Of a DNA stretch of 52,785 nucleotides, positions 1 through 9,468 are shown piece by piece. Each line of letters starts with the position of its first letter. The first letter of the stretch is position 1. The translations under genes were made by a program, and so were the position numbers. The stretch lies in contig JAAYHC010000056.1 in assembly GCA_012735535.1 (NCBI GenBank), forward strand, positions 1 through 52,785, read 5' to 3'. The stretch is from Bacillota bacterium (GTDB lineage: Bacteria; Bacillota; UBA5301). The notes under the pieces are model-generated. The model was given only the letters and a program-made list of their open reading frames with translations, ran no database searches and was not told the DNA's origin.

Positions 1-128
1 CTGGCGACAACATCGAGATGCAGGTAGAGTTGATCACTCCGATTGCGATGGAGGAAGGTTTGCGCTTCGCGATTCGCGAGGGCGGCCGGACCGTTGGCGC
101 CGGGGCAATCACCAAGATCCTTGCGTAG
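1..128 (+). CDS. tuf: Elongation factor Tu, 3' end only
   Basis: The first 128 bases encode the last 41 residues of EF-Tu, the GTPase that carries aminoacyl-tRNA to the ribosome, and end in TAG at 126-128. The frame opens at base 3. Visible C-terminal landmarks of domain 3 are [20 protein letters not shown] and [14 protein letters not shown], which are near-invariant in bacteria. The 5' part lies outside the window. tuf directly before the S10 operon is the usual arrangement in Gram-positive bacteria, where it ends the str operon. Confidence 0.97.
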   Translation, partial: GDNIEMQVELITPIAMEEGLRFAIREGGRTVGAGAITKILA

Positions 129-137
129 GTGTTTTGC

Positions 138-157
138 GGGGGCTCCCTGAAGCCCCC
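138..157 (+). terminator. GC-rich hairpin after tuf, possible weak terminator
   Basis: GGGGGCT (138-144) pairs with AGCCCCC (151-157) around a 6-base loop. No U-run follows, so it may act as an attenuator or RNA-end stabiliser between the str and S10 operons, not a full terminator. I see no convincing promoter in the remaining 158-265 stretch before rpsJ, which suggests readthrough from upstream. Confidence 0.45.
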
Positions 158-265
158 GCCCTTACGGTAAATCGATGAAGTGGGAGGTTGCCTTCTGGTG
201 AAGGGAAATTTCCACGGAGAAGATGTCCGTACTAGAATTCGGGCCTAAAGGAGGGACAGTAAATA

Positions 266-577
266 ATGGCAACCGCGCAGAAAATTCGAATCAGGCTGAA
301 GGCTTTCGATCACAAGATACTCGACCAGTCCGCCGAAAGAATTGTCGATACGGCGAAAAGGACCGGCGCCAAAGTATCCGGTCCGGTGCCGCTGCCGACG
401 GAGAAAAATATTTTTACGGTTTTGCGCTCACCCCATATTGACAAGGACTCGCGGGAACAGTTTGAGATGAGAACGCATAAGCGTTTAATCGATATTTTGG
501 AGCCTACTTCGAGCACTGTAGATGCTTTGATGCGGCTCGATTTGCCGGCAGGCGTAGATATCGAGATTAAATTGTAA
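266..577 (+). CDS. rpsJ: 30S ribosomal protein S10
   Basis: First gene of the S10 operon, 103 aa, the normal length. S10 sits in the head of the 30S subunit and, with NusB, takes part in transcription antitermination. The start [20 protein letters not shown] and the C-terminal THKRLIDI and [11 protein letters not shown] stretches are typical of the family. An AAAGGAGG Shine-Dalgarno lies just before the ATG. L3 follows about 40 bases later. Confidence 0.98.
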   Translation: MATAQKIRIRLKAFDHKILDQSAERIVDTAKRTGAKVSGPVPLPTEKNIFTVLRSPHIDKDSREQFEMRTHKRLIDILEPTSSTVDALMRLDLPAGVDIEIKL

Positions 578-618
578 TTATGGTAGGCTAAGTTGGTACG
601 GCAAGGGAGGTGTTGTAG

Positions 619-1251
619 TTGTCCAAGGCTATTCTAGGCAAGAAAATTGGTATGACCCAGCTTTTTAAAGAAGACGGCACCGTTATTCCGGTAACGGTGA
701 TTCAGGCCGGACCTTGTACGGTGGTACAACAGAAAACCAAAGAAGTCGATGGTTATAACGCGATTCAGCTCGGGTTCGGCGATATTTCCTCCAATCGGGT
801 AAACAAGCCCCTGCAGGGTCATTTCAACAAATGGGGCGTTGCACCGAAGAGGTATTTGCGCGAAGTCAGATATGACGACGCCGAGATGCCGGCGGTTGGC
901 ACCGAGATCAAGGTGGACATTTTCGCTGAAGGTGATCGGGTTGACGCCGTCGGTACCAGCAAGGGCAAAGGTTTTGCCGGGGTGATCAAACGGTGGAATT
1001 TCAACCGTGGTCCGATGAGCCACGGCTCCATGTATCACCGCAGAGTCGGTTCGTTGGGTGCGACCGATCCGGCCAGGGTCTTCAAAAACCGGAAGATGCC
1101 CGGTCGTCATGGCAATAAACGCGTTACGGTTAGCAATTTAGAGGTCGTACGAGCCGACGCCGAGCGGAATTTGCTCCTTGTCCGGGGTGCTGTTCCCGGT
1201 CCGAAGGGCAGCTTAGTTCTGATTAAAGAAACTGTAAAGAATCGTAAGTAG
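619..1251 (+). CDS. rplC: 50S ribosomal protein L3
   Basis: 210 aa, full length. L3 binds 23S rRNA early in 50S assembly and lies near the peptidyl transferase centre. The family opening ([13 protein letters not shown]) and the central loop [14 protein letters not shown] with [18 protein letters not shown] are clear. The start is TTG at 619, chosen because GGGAGG at 605-610 stands 8 bases upstream and no better codon fits. Confidence 0.98.
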   Translation: MSKAILGKKIGMTQLFKEDGTVIPVTVIQAGPCTVVQQKTKEVDGYNAIQLGFGDISSNRVNKPLQGHFNKWGVAPKRYLREVRYDDAEMPAVGTEIKVDIFAEGDRVDAVGTSKGKGFAGVIKRWNFNRGPMSHGSMYHRRVGSLGATDPARVFKNRKMPGRHGNKRVTVSNLEVVRADAERNLLLVRGAVPGPKGSLVLIKETVKNRK

Positions 1252-1266
1252 GAAAGGAGGCATACG

Positions 1267-1893
1267 GTGATGCCTACCGTTGATGTATACAACATCGAGG
1301 GTGCCAAGGTTGGTCAGCTTGAGCTGAGCGAGGATGTCTTCGGCATTGAACCGAATGAGCCGGTGATGCATCAGGCGGTCACAGCATATTTGGCCAACCA
1401 ACGCCAGGGCACTCATTCCACCAAGACTAGAGGCGAAGTCTCCGGCGGTGGACGCAAACCGTGGAGGCAAAAGGGTACCGGTCGGGCCCGTCAAGGCAGT
1501 ATTACTGCTCCGCAGTGGACCGGCGGCGGAATCGTCTTCGGTCCGAAACCGCGCTCTTACCGGATGGCGCTGCCGAAAAAGGTCAGGCGGTTGGCCATCA
1601 AGTCGGCCCTCTCCGCCAAGGTCAGAAATGGTGAGATTATTGTCGTCGATCAGTTGACCATGGCTGAGCCCAAGACCAAAGAGATGGTGCGGATTCTTAA
1701 TAACCTAGATGCAGGTAAGAAAACCCTCGTCGTAACCGGAGGACTAGATCGCAATGTCTACCTTTCCGGTCGCAACATCCCGGGCGTTAGCGTCAGCCTC
1801 GCTGATTGGCTCAATGTCTATCAGATTTTAGCCCACCACAAGGTCGTGATGACGCAAGACGCGGTGCGCCGGGTGGAGGAGGTATTTGCCTAA
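1267..1893 (+). CDS. rplD: 50S ribosomal protein L4
   Basis: About 208 aa. L4 lines the polypeptide exit tunnel and in many bacteria represses its own operon. It carries the family signature [18 protein letters not shown] and the tunnel loop. A GTG at 1267 and an ATG at 1270 are adjacent behind AAAGGAGG (1253-1260); either could be used and the difference is one residue. The stop codon TAATG overlaps the rplW start by one base, which indicates translational coupling. Confidence 0.97.
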   Translation: MMPTVDVYNIEGAKVGQLELSEDVFGIEPNEPVMHQAVTAYLANQRQGTHSTKTRGEVSGGGRKPWRQKGTGRARQGSITAPQWTGGGIVFGPKPRSYRMALPKKVRRLAIKSALSAKVRNGEIIVVDQLTMAEPKTKEMVRILNNLDAGKKTLVVTGGLDRNVYLSGRNIPGVSVSLADWLNVYQILAHHKVVMTQDAVRRVEEVFA

Positions 1894-2177
1894 TGGAATT
1901 ACATGAGGTTATCAAAAAGCCGATTATCACGGAAAAAAGCAACTTAGGCATGGCTAACAACAAGTACACCTTTGCGGTAGATCTCAGAGCCAATAAGTTC
2001 CAGATTAAAAAGGCCGTTGAAGAAATCTTCAAGGTCAAGGTTGTAGATGTGAAGACGGCCACCTATGCCGGCAAGAAAGTCCGCCGGGGGGCCGTAATCG
2101 GTAAGAAGTCCGATTGGAAGAAAGCAGTAGTAACTCTGGCCGAAGGGGATCGGATCGACATCATTGAGGGTGTCTAA
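1893..2177 (+). CDS. rplW: 50S ribosomal protein L23
   Basis: 94 aa. L23 stands at the tunnel exit and is the docking site for trigger factor and SRP. Recognised by [16 protein letters not shown] and the C-terminal [15 protein letters not shown] region. The ATG overlaps the rplD stop (TAATG) and is preceded by GGAGGAGG inside rplD. In-frame codons further upstream lie inside rplD and are not needed. Confidence 0.97.
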   Translation: MELHEVIKKPIITEKSNLGMANNKYTFAVDLRANKFQIKKAVEEIFKVKVVDVKTATYAGKKVRRGAVIGKKSDWKKAVVTLAEGDRIDIIEGV

Positions 2178-2215
2178 TAGTCCCAGATGGCCCTACGTTG
2201 GGAGGGAACAAGTTC

Positions 2216-3049
2216 ATGGCAATTAGAAAATTCAAACCGACAACCCCCGGCCGACGCGCGATGAGTGTGGTCAGCTTTTCCGAGATTACCAAAACCGAGC
2301 CCGAGAAATCGCTGCTTGCTCCACTGAATAAATCCGGCGGGCGCAATGTCTATGGTCGGATTACTGCCCGCCACCGTGGCGGTGGCGCCAAAAGGGCCTA
2401 CCGGATTATCGACTTTAAGCGCGATAAGGATGGGGTTCCGGCAAAGGTCGCGGCGATCGAATATGATCCGAACCGCACCGCCAACATCGCTCTTTTGCAT
2501 TATGCTGACGGAGAAAAGCGGTATATTATCGCACCGGTCGGCTTGAACGTCGGGGATACCGTAATGTCAGGTCCGGATGCCGATATTAAGGTTGGTAACG
2601 CTTTACCGCTGGCCAGCATTCCGGTTGGTAGTATCATCCATAATATCGAACTCAAACCGGGTAAGGGCGGCCAGCTTGTAAGATCGGCGGCTACCAGCGC
2701 ACAGTTGATGGCGAAAGAAGGCGACTATGCTCACGTCCGGCTGCCTTCCGGCGAAGTACGCCTGATCAACATCGCCTGTCGGGCGACGATTGGGCAGGTC
2801 GGAAACTTGGATCACGAAAACGTTTCCCTTGGTAAGGCCGGTCGGTCGCGGTGGTTGGGCAGGCGTCCGCACGTACGTGGTGTGGTAATGAACCCCGTTG
2901 ATCACCCACATGGTGGTGGTGAAGGACGGTCACCGATTGGTCATCCGTCGCCGCTCAGCCCGTGGGGCAAGAAGACTTTGGGCAAGCGCACTCGGAAGAA
3001 GAACAAGCCCTCGAACAAGTACATTGTGCGTCGGCGGAACGAGAAGTAG
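2216..3049 (+). CDS. rplB: 50S ribosomal protein L2
   Basis: 277 aa, standard length. L2 is needed for subunit association and peptidyl transferase activity. The signature [17 protein letters not shown] near the C-terminus includes the conserved His of L2. Start ATG at 2216 ([14 protein letters not shown]) behind GGAGGG at 2201; an in-frame upstream codon would add six residues not found in the family. Confidence 0.98.
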   Translation: MAIRKFKPTTPGRRAMSVVSFSEITKTEPEKSLLAPLNKSGGRNVYGRITARHRGGGAKRAYRIIDFKRDKDGVPAKVAAIEYDPNRTANIALLHYADGEKRYIIAPVGLNVGDTVMSGPDADIKVGNALPLASIPVGSIIHNIELKPGKGGQLVRSAATSAQLMAKEGDYAHVRLPSGEVRLINIACRATIGQVGNLDHENVSLGKAGRSRWLGRRPHVRGVVMNPVDHPHGGGEGRSPIGHPSPLSPWGKKTLGKRTRKKNKPSNKYIVRRRNEK

Positions 3050-3076
3050 TCTTATCAATAAAGGAGGGTGGAAGAT

Positions 3077-3361
3077 ATGGGTCGTTCCTTGAAGAAAGGG
3101 CCCTATATAGACCCCAAGTTATTGAAGAAGGTTCAAGAAATGAATGAGTCCGGGAACAAAAAGGTCATCAAGACCTGGTCCCGCCGCTCAACGATTTTCC
3201 CGGACCTGATTGGGCACACGATCGCGGTTCATGACGGCCGCAAGCACGTGCCAATTTACATTACCGAAGATATGGTCGGACACAAACTCGGCGAATTTGC
3301 TCCTACTCGGACCTTTAAAGGTCATGCGGGTAAGAGTGAGAGATCTGCCGGGGTCAGATAG
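3077..3361 (+). CDS. rpsS: 30S ribosomal protein S19
   Basis: 94 aa. S19 forms a complex with S13 in the 30S head near the A site. Typical start [12 protein letters not shown] and motifs [20 protein letters not shown] and [12 protein letters not shown]. Start ATG at 3077 is 9 bases after AAGGAGG (3061-3067). Confidence 0.98.
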   Translation: MGRSLKKGPYIDPKLLKKVQEMNESGNKKVIKTWSRRSTIFPDLIGHTIAVHDGRKHVPIYITEDMVGHKLGEFAPTRTFKGHAGKSERSAGVR

Positions 3362-3379
3362 CGGGAGGAGGTTTTACAA

Positions 3380-3721
3380 ATGGAAGCAAGAGCAGTTGCT
3401 CGCTTCGTACGCATCTCGCCCCGCAAGGCTCGCCAGGTGATCGATGTGATTCGTGGTAAGGACGTCGACGAAGCCCTCGCTATTTTACAATTCATGCCGA
3501 AGAAAGCAGCCTATTTGGTTTCGAAGGTTGTTAATTCAGCTGTTGCCAATGCGGAAAACAATTTCGACATGGATAGGGACCGGCTGTACGTGGCGGAAGC
3601 GATGGTCGACGAGGGTCCAATCATGAAACGCTGGAGGCCCCGAGCAAGAGGCAGGGCGGATCGAATTCTCAAACGAAGCAGCCATATTTCAATTGTGGTT
3701 AGAGAAAGGAAGGAGGCATAA
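3380..3721 (+). CDS. rplV: 50S ribosomal protein L22
   Basis: 113 aa. L22 contributes a beta-hairpin to the exit tunnel and is a site of macrolide resistance changes. Seen: [20 protein letters not shown] near the start and the tunnel hairpin [20 protein letters not shown] near the end. GGGAGGAGG precedes the ATG. Confidence 0.98.
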   Translation: MEARAVARFVRISPRKARQVIDVIRGKDVDEALAILQFMPKKAAYLVSKVVNSAVANAENNFDMDRDRLYVAEAMVDEGPIMKRWRPRARGRADRILKRSSHISIVVRERKEA

Positions 3722-3723
3722 GC

Positions 3724-4371
3724 GTGGGCCAAAAAACTCATCCTACCGGGTTCCGGTTGGGAGTGATCAAAGATTGGGATGCGAAGTGGTATGCTGATAA
3801 AGGCTACGCTGACCTGCTCCATGAAGACCTGGCCATCCGGAAGCTGGTCAAAGAGCGTTTTTACAGCTCCGGAGTGTCGAAGGTAACCATTGAAAGGGCT
3901 GCCAACCGAGTAAAAGTCACCATTCATACCGCTCGTCCGGGAATGGTCATCGGCAAAGGCGGTACCGAGGTTGAGAAACTTCAGAGCGAACTAAGTGCTA
4001 AGACCGGTAAGCAGGTCAAAGTAGAGGTTGTCGAGATTAAGTATCCGGACATAGATGCGCAATTGGTTGCGGAAAATATCGCGCAGCAACTAGAACGGAG
4101 AATTTCCTTCCGTCGAGCGATGAAACAGTCAATTCAGCGAGCCATGCGTATGGGGGCTCAGGGTATTAAGACCGCGGTCTCCGGACGTTTGGGCGGGGCC
4201 GAGATCGCTCGTACCGAGTGGTTTCCAGAAGGCAAAGTGCCGCTGCATACCCTCAGAGCTGATATTGATTACGGTTTCGCGGAGGCTAACACCACTTATG
4301 GTAAGATCGGCGTGAAGGTTTGGATCTACAAAGGCGAAGTGCTTCCGGAGCGGAAGAGTTCTCAGGTGTAG
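3724..4371 (+). CDS. rpsC: 30S ribosomal protein S3
   Basis: 215 aa, with the N-terminal KH domain ([14 protein letters not shown], about residues 73-86) and the C-terminal S3 domain ([13 protein letters not shown]). S3 lies at the mRNA entry tunnel of the 30S subunit. The start is GTG at 3724, two bases after the rplV stop, with AAGGAGG inside the end of rplV, so translation is probably coupled. Confidence 0.98.
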   Translation: MGQKTHPTGFRLGVIKDWDAKWYADKGYADLLHEDLAIRKLVKERFYSSGVSKVTIERAANRVKVTIHTARPGMVIGKGGTEVEKLQSELSAKTGKQVKVEVVEIKYPDIDAQLVAENIAQQLERRISFRRAMKQSIQRAMRMGAQGIKTAVSGRLGGAEIARTEWFPEGKVPLHTLRADIDYGFAEANTTYGKIGVKVWIYKGEVLPERKSSQV

Positions 4372-4389
4372 CTGAAGGAGGCGAGTTAA

Positions 4390-4815
4390 GTGTTAGTTCC
4401 CAAGCGTGTTAAATACCGCAAGGCGCAGCGCGGCAGAATGCGCGGCAAGGCGCTACGCGGTTCCGAATTACAGCTTGGCGAATACGGGCTGCAGGCTCTG
4501 GAGCCTGGCTGGATCACCAGTAATCAGATTGAGGCGGCCCGTGTAGCCATGACAAGGTATATCAGACGTGGCGGTAAAGTTTGGATTAAAATTTTTCCAG
4601 ATAAGCCCGTCACCGCTCATCCGGCGGAGACCCGTATGGGTAAAGGTAAAGGTTCCCCAGAATACTGGGTTGCGGTGGTTAAGCCGGGGCGAGTAATGTT
4701 CGAGATCGGTGGGGTTTCCGAAGAATTGGCCCGGGAAGCCATGCGCTTAGCGGCCCAGAAGCTCCCGATTAAAGCTCGGTTTATCAAGAGAACGGAAGCG
4801 GGTGGTGAGTCCTGA
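4390..4815 (+). CDS. rplP: 50S ribosomal protein L16
   Basis: 141 aa. L16 contacts the A-site tRNA and organises the 50S A-site region. The start [19 protein letters not shown] and the signature [20 protein letters not shown] are characteristic. GTG start at 4390 behind AAGGAGG. The TGATG at 4813-4817 overlaps the start of rpmC. Confidence 0.98.
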   Translation: MLVPKRVKYRKAQRGRMRGKALRGSELQLGEYGLQALEPGWITSNQIEAARVAMTRYIRRGGKVWIKIFPDKPVTAHPAETRMGKGKGSPEYWVAVVKPGRVMFEIGGVSEELAREAMRLAAQKLPIKARFIKRTEAGGES

Positions 4816-5021
4816 TGAAAGCCAAAGATCTTCGTGAGTTGAGTACCGAAGAATTGGAGCACAAGCTCGGCGAGTTGAAGGAAGAGCTTTTTAACCTGCG
4901 CTTTCAGATGGCAACCGGACAGCTGGATAATCCGTTACGGATGAAGGATGTACGTAAAACCATCGCTCGAGTTAAGACGGTCATGCGGGAGCGGGAGCTT
5001 AAAGCTCAAGCCGGCATGTAA
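4815..5021 (+). CDS. rpmC: 50S ribosomal protein L29
   Basis: 68 aa, helical hairpin protein next to the exit tunnel, neighbour of L23. Recognised by [20 protein letters not shown] and [19 protein letters not shown]. Its ATG shares a base with the rplP stop codon. Confidence 0.97.
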   Translation: MKAKDLRELSTEELEHKLGELKEELFNLRFQMATGQLDNPLRMKDVRKTIARVKTVMRERELKAQAGM

Positions 5022-5050
5022 CACTAGCAGGTTAAAGGAGGGCAAGAAAT

Positions 5051-5308
5051 ATGTCCGATCGAGGCCAGCGGAAGACCAGGGTCGGTGTAGTAGTCAGCGA
5101 TAAAATGGATAAAACCATTGTAGTCGCTGTTGAAAACCGGGTTCGGCACCCGCTTTATGGCAAAACGATTAAGCGAACCAAGAAGTTTAAGGCGCACGAC
5201 GAAAACAACACCGCGCGTGTTGGCGATAAAGTAGAGATTATCGAAACCCGTCCGTTAAGCAAGGACAAGAGGTGGCGTCTGCTGTCCATCACCGAACGCG
5301 CGAAGTAA
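5051..5308 (+). CDS. rpsQ: 30S ribosomal protein S17
   Basis: 85 aa OB-fold protein that binds helices of 16S rRNA early in 30S assembly. The core [20 protein letters not shown] and [15 protein letters not shown] with [11 protein letters not shown] match the family. AAAGGAGGG precedes the ATG. Confidence 0.98.
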   Translation: MSDRGQRKTRVGVVVSDKMDKTIVVAVENRVRHPLYGKTIKRTKKFKAHDENNTARVGDKVEIIETRPLSKDKRWRLLSITERAK

Positions 5309-5354
5309 GCGGTTTGCTTCTGATTGATGACTCCTTAAGAAAGGGGGGCCTGTA

Positions 5355-5723
5355 ATGATTCAGCAGGAAACGAGATTAAATGTGGCTGATAACACCGGTG
5401 CTCGTCAGCTGTTAACGATTCGTGTACTCGGCGGATCGGCGCGCAAATATGCCGGGCTCGGCGATGTCATCATCGCTTCCGTCAAAGATGCGGCACCGGG
5501 TGGTATTGTTAAAAAAGGCGACATTGTCAAGGCCGTAGTGGTTCGCACCAAAAAAGAAAGTCGTCGGCCCGACGGTTCGTATATTAAATTTGATGATAAT
5601 GCGGCGGTAATTATCGACAACCAGGGCAATCCACGCGGCACGCGTATTTTTGGCCCGGTTGCACGGGAACTCCGGGATAAGGCTTATATGAAGATTGTGT
5701 CCCTGGCTCCCGAAGTACTGTAA
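5355..5723 (+). CDS. rplN: 50S ribosomal protein L14
   Basis: 122 aa. L14 lies at the subunit interface and is the docking site of the silencing factor Rsf[20 protein letters not shown] at the start and [12 protein letters not shown] near the end are diagnostic. AAAGGGGGG precedes the ATG. Confidence 0.98.
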   Translation: MIQQETRLNVADNTGARQLLTIRVLGGSARKYAGLGDVIIASVKDAAPGGIVKKGDIVKAVVVRTKKESRRPDGSYIKFDDNAAVIIDNQGNPRGTRIFGPVARELRDKAYMKIVSLAPEVL

Positions 5724-5747
5724 GTTATCCGGAGAGGAGGTCAGCCA

Positions 5748-6071
5748 GTGGCCAACAAGGTACACGTAAAAAAAGGCGACTTAGTCAAAGTCCTTAAAGG
5801 TAAAGACGCCGGAAAACGGGGCAAGGTTTTGGAGGTTATCCCCTCTAAGAACAGGGTGGTAGTTGAAGGGCTGAACATCATCAAGAAGCACACCCGGGCT
5901 ACCCGCGAAATGCCGCAAGGCGGGATTATCGAGAGCCCCGGTCCGATTAGTGCTAGCAATGTGATGCTCGTCTGCCCTGCCTGTGATGTCCCGACCCGGC
6001 CGGTCGCCAAACGGGCTGAGGATGGTTCTAAGGAACGAGTTTGTCGCAGATGCGGCAAGAGTATCGATTAA
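5748..6071 (+). CDS. rplX: 50S ribosomal protein L24
   Basis: 107 aa, with an N-terminal KOW motif (VKKGDLVKVLKGKDAGKRGK), an early 50S assembly initiator. The C-terminal half carries two CxxC pairs (CPACD and CRRCG), as often seen in Clostridia L24, which may bind zinc. GTG start at 5748 behind GGAGAGGAGG. Confidence 0.97.
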   Translation: MANKVHVKKGDLVKVLKGKDAGKRGKVLEVIPSKNRVVVEGLNIIKKHTRATREMPQGGIIESPGPISASNVMLVCPACDVPTRPVAKRAEDGSKERVCRRCGKSID

Positions 6072-6102
6072 TAATCGTTCGCATGGAAAGGGGGGTTAGG
6101 TT

Positions 6103-6645
6103 GTGGCACCAAAGTTGAAGGAGAAGTACTTGAACGAAATTAAACCGGCCCTGATGGAAAAGTTTAACTACCGTAATCCCATGGAAGTGCCCAAGGTTAC
6201 GAAGATTGTGATAAATATGGGCATTGGTGAGGCGAAAGATGATCCCAAAGCCCTGGAAGCCAGCGTTAAGCAGCTCGCCATGATCACCGGTCAAAAGCCG
6301 ATCGTGACCAAAGCGAAGAAGTCGATCGCTGCCTTCAAAATTCGGGAAGGCATGAATGTTGGTGCGAAGGTTACCTTACGGGGCGACCAAATGTACTACT
6401 TCCTGGAGAAGTTGATCAATGTTTCGCTTCCGAGGATTAGAGATTTCCGCGGGGTATCTGATAAATCATTTGATGGCCGAGGCAATTACTCTTTAGGCCT
6501 CAAAGAACAGCTGATTTTTCCGGAAATTGGTTTCGATGATATTGATAAAGTACGAGGAATGGATATCTCCATTATTACTACGGCTAAAACAGATGAGGAA
6601 TCCCGGGAATTGCTGAGGTTAATGGGTATGCCATTTCGCCAGTAG
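6103..6645 (+). CDS. rplE: 50S ribosomal protein L5
   Basis: 180 aa. L5 binds 5S rRNA and bridges to S13 in the 30S head. Motifs: [40 protein letters not shown] and [18 protein letters not shown] start at 6103 behind AAAGGGGGG. Confidence 0.98.
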   Translation: MAPKLKEKYLNEIKPALMEKFNYRNPMEVPKVTKIVINMGIGEAKDDPKALEASVKQLAMITGQKPIVTKAKKSIAAFKIREGMNVGAKVTLRGDQMYYFLEKLINVSLPRIRDFRGVSDKSFDGRGNYSLGLKEQLIFPEIGFDDIDKVRGMDISIITTAKTDEESRELLRLMGMPFRQ

Positions 6646-6668
6646 ATCCCGAAAGGAGGATTTTTCGA

Positions 6669-6854
6669 TTGGCTAAGAAATCGATGATCATTAAAGCGCA
6701 ACGGCCGCAGAAGTATCGGGTTCGCCAGCATAACCGCTGTCGGATTTGCGGTCGTCCCCGTGGTTATATGAGAAAATTCCAGATGTGCCGGGTCTGCTTC
6801 CGAGTGCTCGCGCTTGAAGGCAAGATTCCGGGAGTGACCAAGGCCAGCTGGTAA
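6669..6854 (+). CDS. rpsN: 30S ribosomal protein S14, zinc-binding (type Z)
   Basis: 61 aa, the short zinc-ribbon form of S14, with CRICG and CRVCF giving the CxxC-CxxC site. S14 completes the 30S head with S3 and S10. The zinc-free long paralogue used under zinc starvation is not in the window. Start TTG at 6669 behind GAAAGGAGG. Confidence 0.97.
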   Translation: MAKKSMIIKAQRPQKYRVRQHNRCRICGRPRGYMRKFQMCRVCFRVLALEGKIPGVTKASW

Positions 6855-6893
6855 GAGATTATACCGATTTGAGAGAAGGGGGGTTACCCTACT

Positions 6894-7292
6894 ATGGTAA
6901 TGACTGATCCAATTGCGGATATGCTGACTCGGTTGCGTAATGCTAGTTCCGTTTATCATCAGTCTGTCGATATTCCTGCTTCCAACGTCAAACGGGAGAT
7001 TGCCCGGATTCTCAAAGAAGAAGGGTTTATCGCCGATTACGAGTACACCGAAGACTCCAAGCAGGGTATTTTGCGGATATACCTAAAATACGGCGAAAAC
7101 AAGGAAAGGGTTATTTCCGGGATTAAACGGATTTCCAAGCCGGGATTACGGGTCTACGTCACCAAGGACGAAATCCCCAAGGTGTTAGGGGGCCTCGGCA
7201 TAGCCGTTCTGTCTACCAGCAAGGGAATTATGACCGATAAGCAGGCGCGGGCCGAAGGTATTGGTGGCGAGGTTCTCGCTTACGTTTGGTAA
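6894..7292 (+). CDS. rpsH: 30S ribosomal protein S8
   Basis: 132 aa. S8 binds the central domain of 16S rRNA and in many bacteria represses the spc operon. [15 protein letters not shown] at the start and [18 protein letters not shown] and GGEVLAYVW at the end are typical. ATG 6894 is 10 bases after AAGGGGGG; the next ATG (6900) is too far from it. Confidence 0.98.
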   Translation: MVMTDPIADMLTRLRNASSVYHQSVDIPASNVKREIARILKEEGFIADYEYTEDSKQGILRIYLKYGENKERVISGIKRISKPGLRVYVTKDEIPKVLGGLGIAVLSTSKGIMTDKQARAEGIGGEVLAYVW

Positions 7293-7323
7293 AACCAGGC
7301 CGAGAGGAGAAGGAGGTGCAGTC

Positions 7324-7866
7324 ATGTCACGTATCGGGAAATTGCCGGTGCGGATTCCGAGCGGCGTTTCGGTCCACATCGACTCCGGCAATGTCGTCAC
7401 AGTGAAAGGACCAAAGGGCGAACTCAAAGCGGAGCTTCATCCGGAAATGATTCTGGAACAGACGACTGATGAAGTCTTGGTGAAACGCCCGTCAGATGAT
7501 AAACGTCACCGCGAACTGCATGGTTTAACAAGAAGTCTGTTAGCCAACATGGTTCATGGTGTTACCCAAGGATATGAGAAAGCCCTGGAGATCAAGGGTG
7601 TCGGTTATCGTGCCGCCCTGCAGGGGAAGAATTTGGTTTTGAATATAGGATACTCCCATCCGGTAGAGCTCACTCCGCCGCCAGGGGTTGAAGTTGAAGT
7701 GCCCGCTCCAACCAAGATTGTGGTGAAAGGAATTGACAAACAGGTTGTTGGAGAGTTTGCCGCGCGCATTCGGGCCGTCCGTAAACCCGAACCTTATCTG
7801 GGTAAAGGTATCAAGTACGTGGATGAGGTTATCCGGAGGAAAGCCGGAAAGAGTGGTAAAGCTTAA
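7324..7866 (+). CDS. rplF: 50S ribosomal protein L6
   Basis: 180 aa, two repeated alpha/beta domains, near the GTPase-associated centre. [15 protein letters not shown] at the start and [20 protein letters not shown] near the end identify it. ATG 7324 follows GGAGAAGGAGG; codons upstream in frame fall in rpsH and are not used. Confidence 0.98.
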   Translation: MSRIGKLPVRIPSGVSVHIDSGNVVTVKGPKGELKAELHPEMILEQTTDEVLVKRPSDDKRHRELHGLTRSLLANMVHGVTQGYEKALEIKGVGYRAALQGKNLVLNIGYSHPVELTPPPGVEVEVPAPTKIVVKGIDKQVVGEFAARIRAVRKPEPYLGKGIKYVDEVIRRKAGKSGKA

Positions 7867-7891
7867 TCTCTGAAGAAAGGATGTGAGCAGG

Positions 7892-8260
7892 GTGTTTAAA
7901 CAATATGACCGGAAAAAGGCTCGCCAAAAGCGGCAACTGCGGGTACGCAAAAAGGTCTTCGGCACCGCCGAGAGACCTCGGCTGAGCGTTTTTCGTAGTC
8001 TCAACCATATTTACGCCCAGATCATAGATGATACTACCGGTAACACCCTGGTAGCCGCTTCTACGCTGGACAAGGAATTAAAAGGCCAACTGAAATACGG
8101 TGGCAACATTGAAGCCGCAAAGGCGGTTGGGAAACTGGTTGCCGAGAAAGCTAAGGCTAAGGGCATCACGCGGGTCGTGTTCGACCGGGGCGGCAACCTC
8201 TACCATGGCCGCGTCAAGGCTTTAGCAGATAGTGCTCGTGAGGGCGGTCTGGAGTTTTAA
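7892..8260 (+). CDS. rplR: 50S ribosomal protein L18
   Basis: 122 aa. L18 binds 5S rRNA together with L5. [20 protein letters not shown] and [19 protein letters not shown] are clear. I place the start at GTG 7892 ([12 protein letters not shown]) because AAAGGA at 7876-7881 is 10 bases away; an in-frame GTG at 7883 would sit almost on top of the Shine-Dalgarno and add three residues. Confidence 0.95.
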   Translation: MFKQYDRKKARQKRQLRVRKKVFGTAERPRLSVFRSLNHIYAQIIDDTTGNTLVAASTLDKELKGQLKYGGNIEAAKAVGKLVAEKAKAKGITRVVFDRGGNLYHGRVKALADSAREGGLEF

Positions 8261-8283
8261 TTCTGAAGGGAGGGAAATCTGTT

Positions 8284-8787
8284 TTGACCAGGCGTTTTGA
8301 AGGTAATCAGCGAGAAACAAACCTCGAAGAAAAGGTTGTATCGATAAATCCGGTCTCCAAGACGGTTAAAGGCGGGCGGACGAGAAGTTTTAGCGTTTTA
8401 TCCGTGGTCGGAGATCGTAACGGCAGAGTTGGCTATGGTTTAGGCAAGGCCAAGGAGGTAGCCGATGCAATCAAAAAGTCCGTCGAGGCGGCCAAAAAGA
8501 ACATGATCACCGTTCCGATCGTGGAAACCACTATTCCGCATGAGAACGTAGGTGTTGCCGGTTCCGGGAAAGTTTTGCTCAAACCCGCTGCTCCCGGTAC
8601 GGGTGTTATTGCCGGCGGTCCGGTCCGGGCGGTGTTGGAGCTAGCCGGGTACCGCGACATTCTGACCAAGTCGTTGGGATCCTCCAACCCGATTAATATG
8701 GTCCGCGCGACGATGGTGGGACTGGCAACGCTCAAGACCAAAGAACAAGTTGCCAAATTACGTGGAAAGTCCGTGGATGAGCTTTAA
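8284..8787 (+). CDS. rpsE: 30S ribosomal protein S5
   Basis: 167 aa. S5 works with S4 in decoding fidelity. An N-terminal dsRNA-binding-like domain ([34 protein letters not shown]) is followed by the C-terminal domain ([18 protein letters not shown]). TTG start at 8284 behind AAGGGAGGG. Confidence 0.98.
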   Translation: MTRRFEGNQRETNLEEKVVSINPVSKTVKGGRTRSFSVLSVVGDRNGRVGYGLGKAKEVADAIKKSVEAAKKNMITVPIVETTIPHENVGVAGSGKVLLKPAAPGTGVIAGGPVRAVLELAGYRDILTKSLGSSNPINMVRATMVGLATLKTKEQVAKLRGKSVDEL

Positions 8788-8813
8788 GGGGCGTCCTTGG
8801 AGGAGGTGTGGTA

Positions 8814-9002
8814 ATGGCAGACTCAAAACAGCTTAAGATTACGTTAACACACAGTGCTATTGGTCGACCGGAGGTTCAAAAGCGCACGGTTAAGGCACTG
8901 GGTCTGACCAAGTTAAACCAGTCAGTGGTGCATGCTGACACCCCGGCGGTACGCGGGATGATTGCCAAGGTCAGCCATCTCGTCAAAGTTGAAGAAATCT
9001 AG
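8814..9002 (+). CDS. rpmD: 50S ribosomal protein L30
   Basis: 62 aa small L30, recognised by [20 protein letters not shown] and [14 protein letters not shown] at 8814 is 7 bases after GGAGGAGG; the GTG six bases upstream is too close to it. Confidence 0.97.
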   Translation: MADSKQLKITLTHSAIGRPEVQKRTVKALGLTKLNQSVVHADTPAVRGMIAKVSHLVKVEEI

Positions 9003-9027
9003 CTCACTGGTGAAGGAGGTGCGCATG

Positions 9028-9468
9028 ATGAAACTCCATGAACTCCAACCGGCACCTGGTGCCAAGCGTTCACCGAAGCGGGTGGGCAGGGGTATTGGTT
9101 CGGGATTGGGTAAGACCTCCACTAGAGGACATAAGGGGCAGAAGGCCCGGTCCGGCGGTGGTAAAGGCGCTCAGTTCGAAGGCGGACAGACCCCGTTAGT
9201 GCGTCGGTTGCCGAAACGTGGCTTTAATAATGTTTTCAAAAAGGATTATGCCATCATTAACCTCAAAGATCTTGAGGTTTTTGCTGAAGGCACGGAAGTT
9301 ACGCCGGAACTCCTGTTGGAGCAGGGCATCATTTCCAAGGCTAAAGATGGGGTTAAACTGCTAGGTAGTGGGGAGATTTCCAAGCCCTTAACGGTCAAGG
9401 TGCATGGAATCAGCAAATCCGCGGCTGAGAAGATCGCAGCAGCCGGGGGCAAGGTAGAGGTGATTTAG
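9028..9468 (+). CDS. rplO: 50S ribosomal protein L15
   Basis: 146 aa late-assembly 50S protein. The N-terminal region ([33 protein letters not shown]) and the C-terminal [18 protein letters not shown] are typical. Two ATGs (9025, 9028) follow AAGGAGG; 9028 has the better spacing. The stop TAG is immediately followed by the secY start codon. Confidence 0.97.
   Translation: MKLHELQPAPGAKRSPKRVGRGIGSGLGKTSTRGHKGQKARSGGGKGAQFEGGQTPLVRRLPKRGFNNVFKKDYAIINLKDLEVFAEGTEVTPELLLEQGIISKAKDGVKLLGSGEISKPLTVKVHGISKSAAEKIAAAGGKVEVI

Noticed and set aside
138-157. Full terminator between tuf and the S10 operon
   Set aside because: The stem is strong, but no U-run follows, so it is recorded only as a possible weak terminator.
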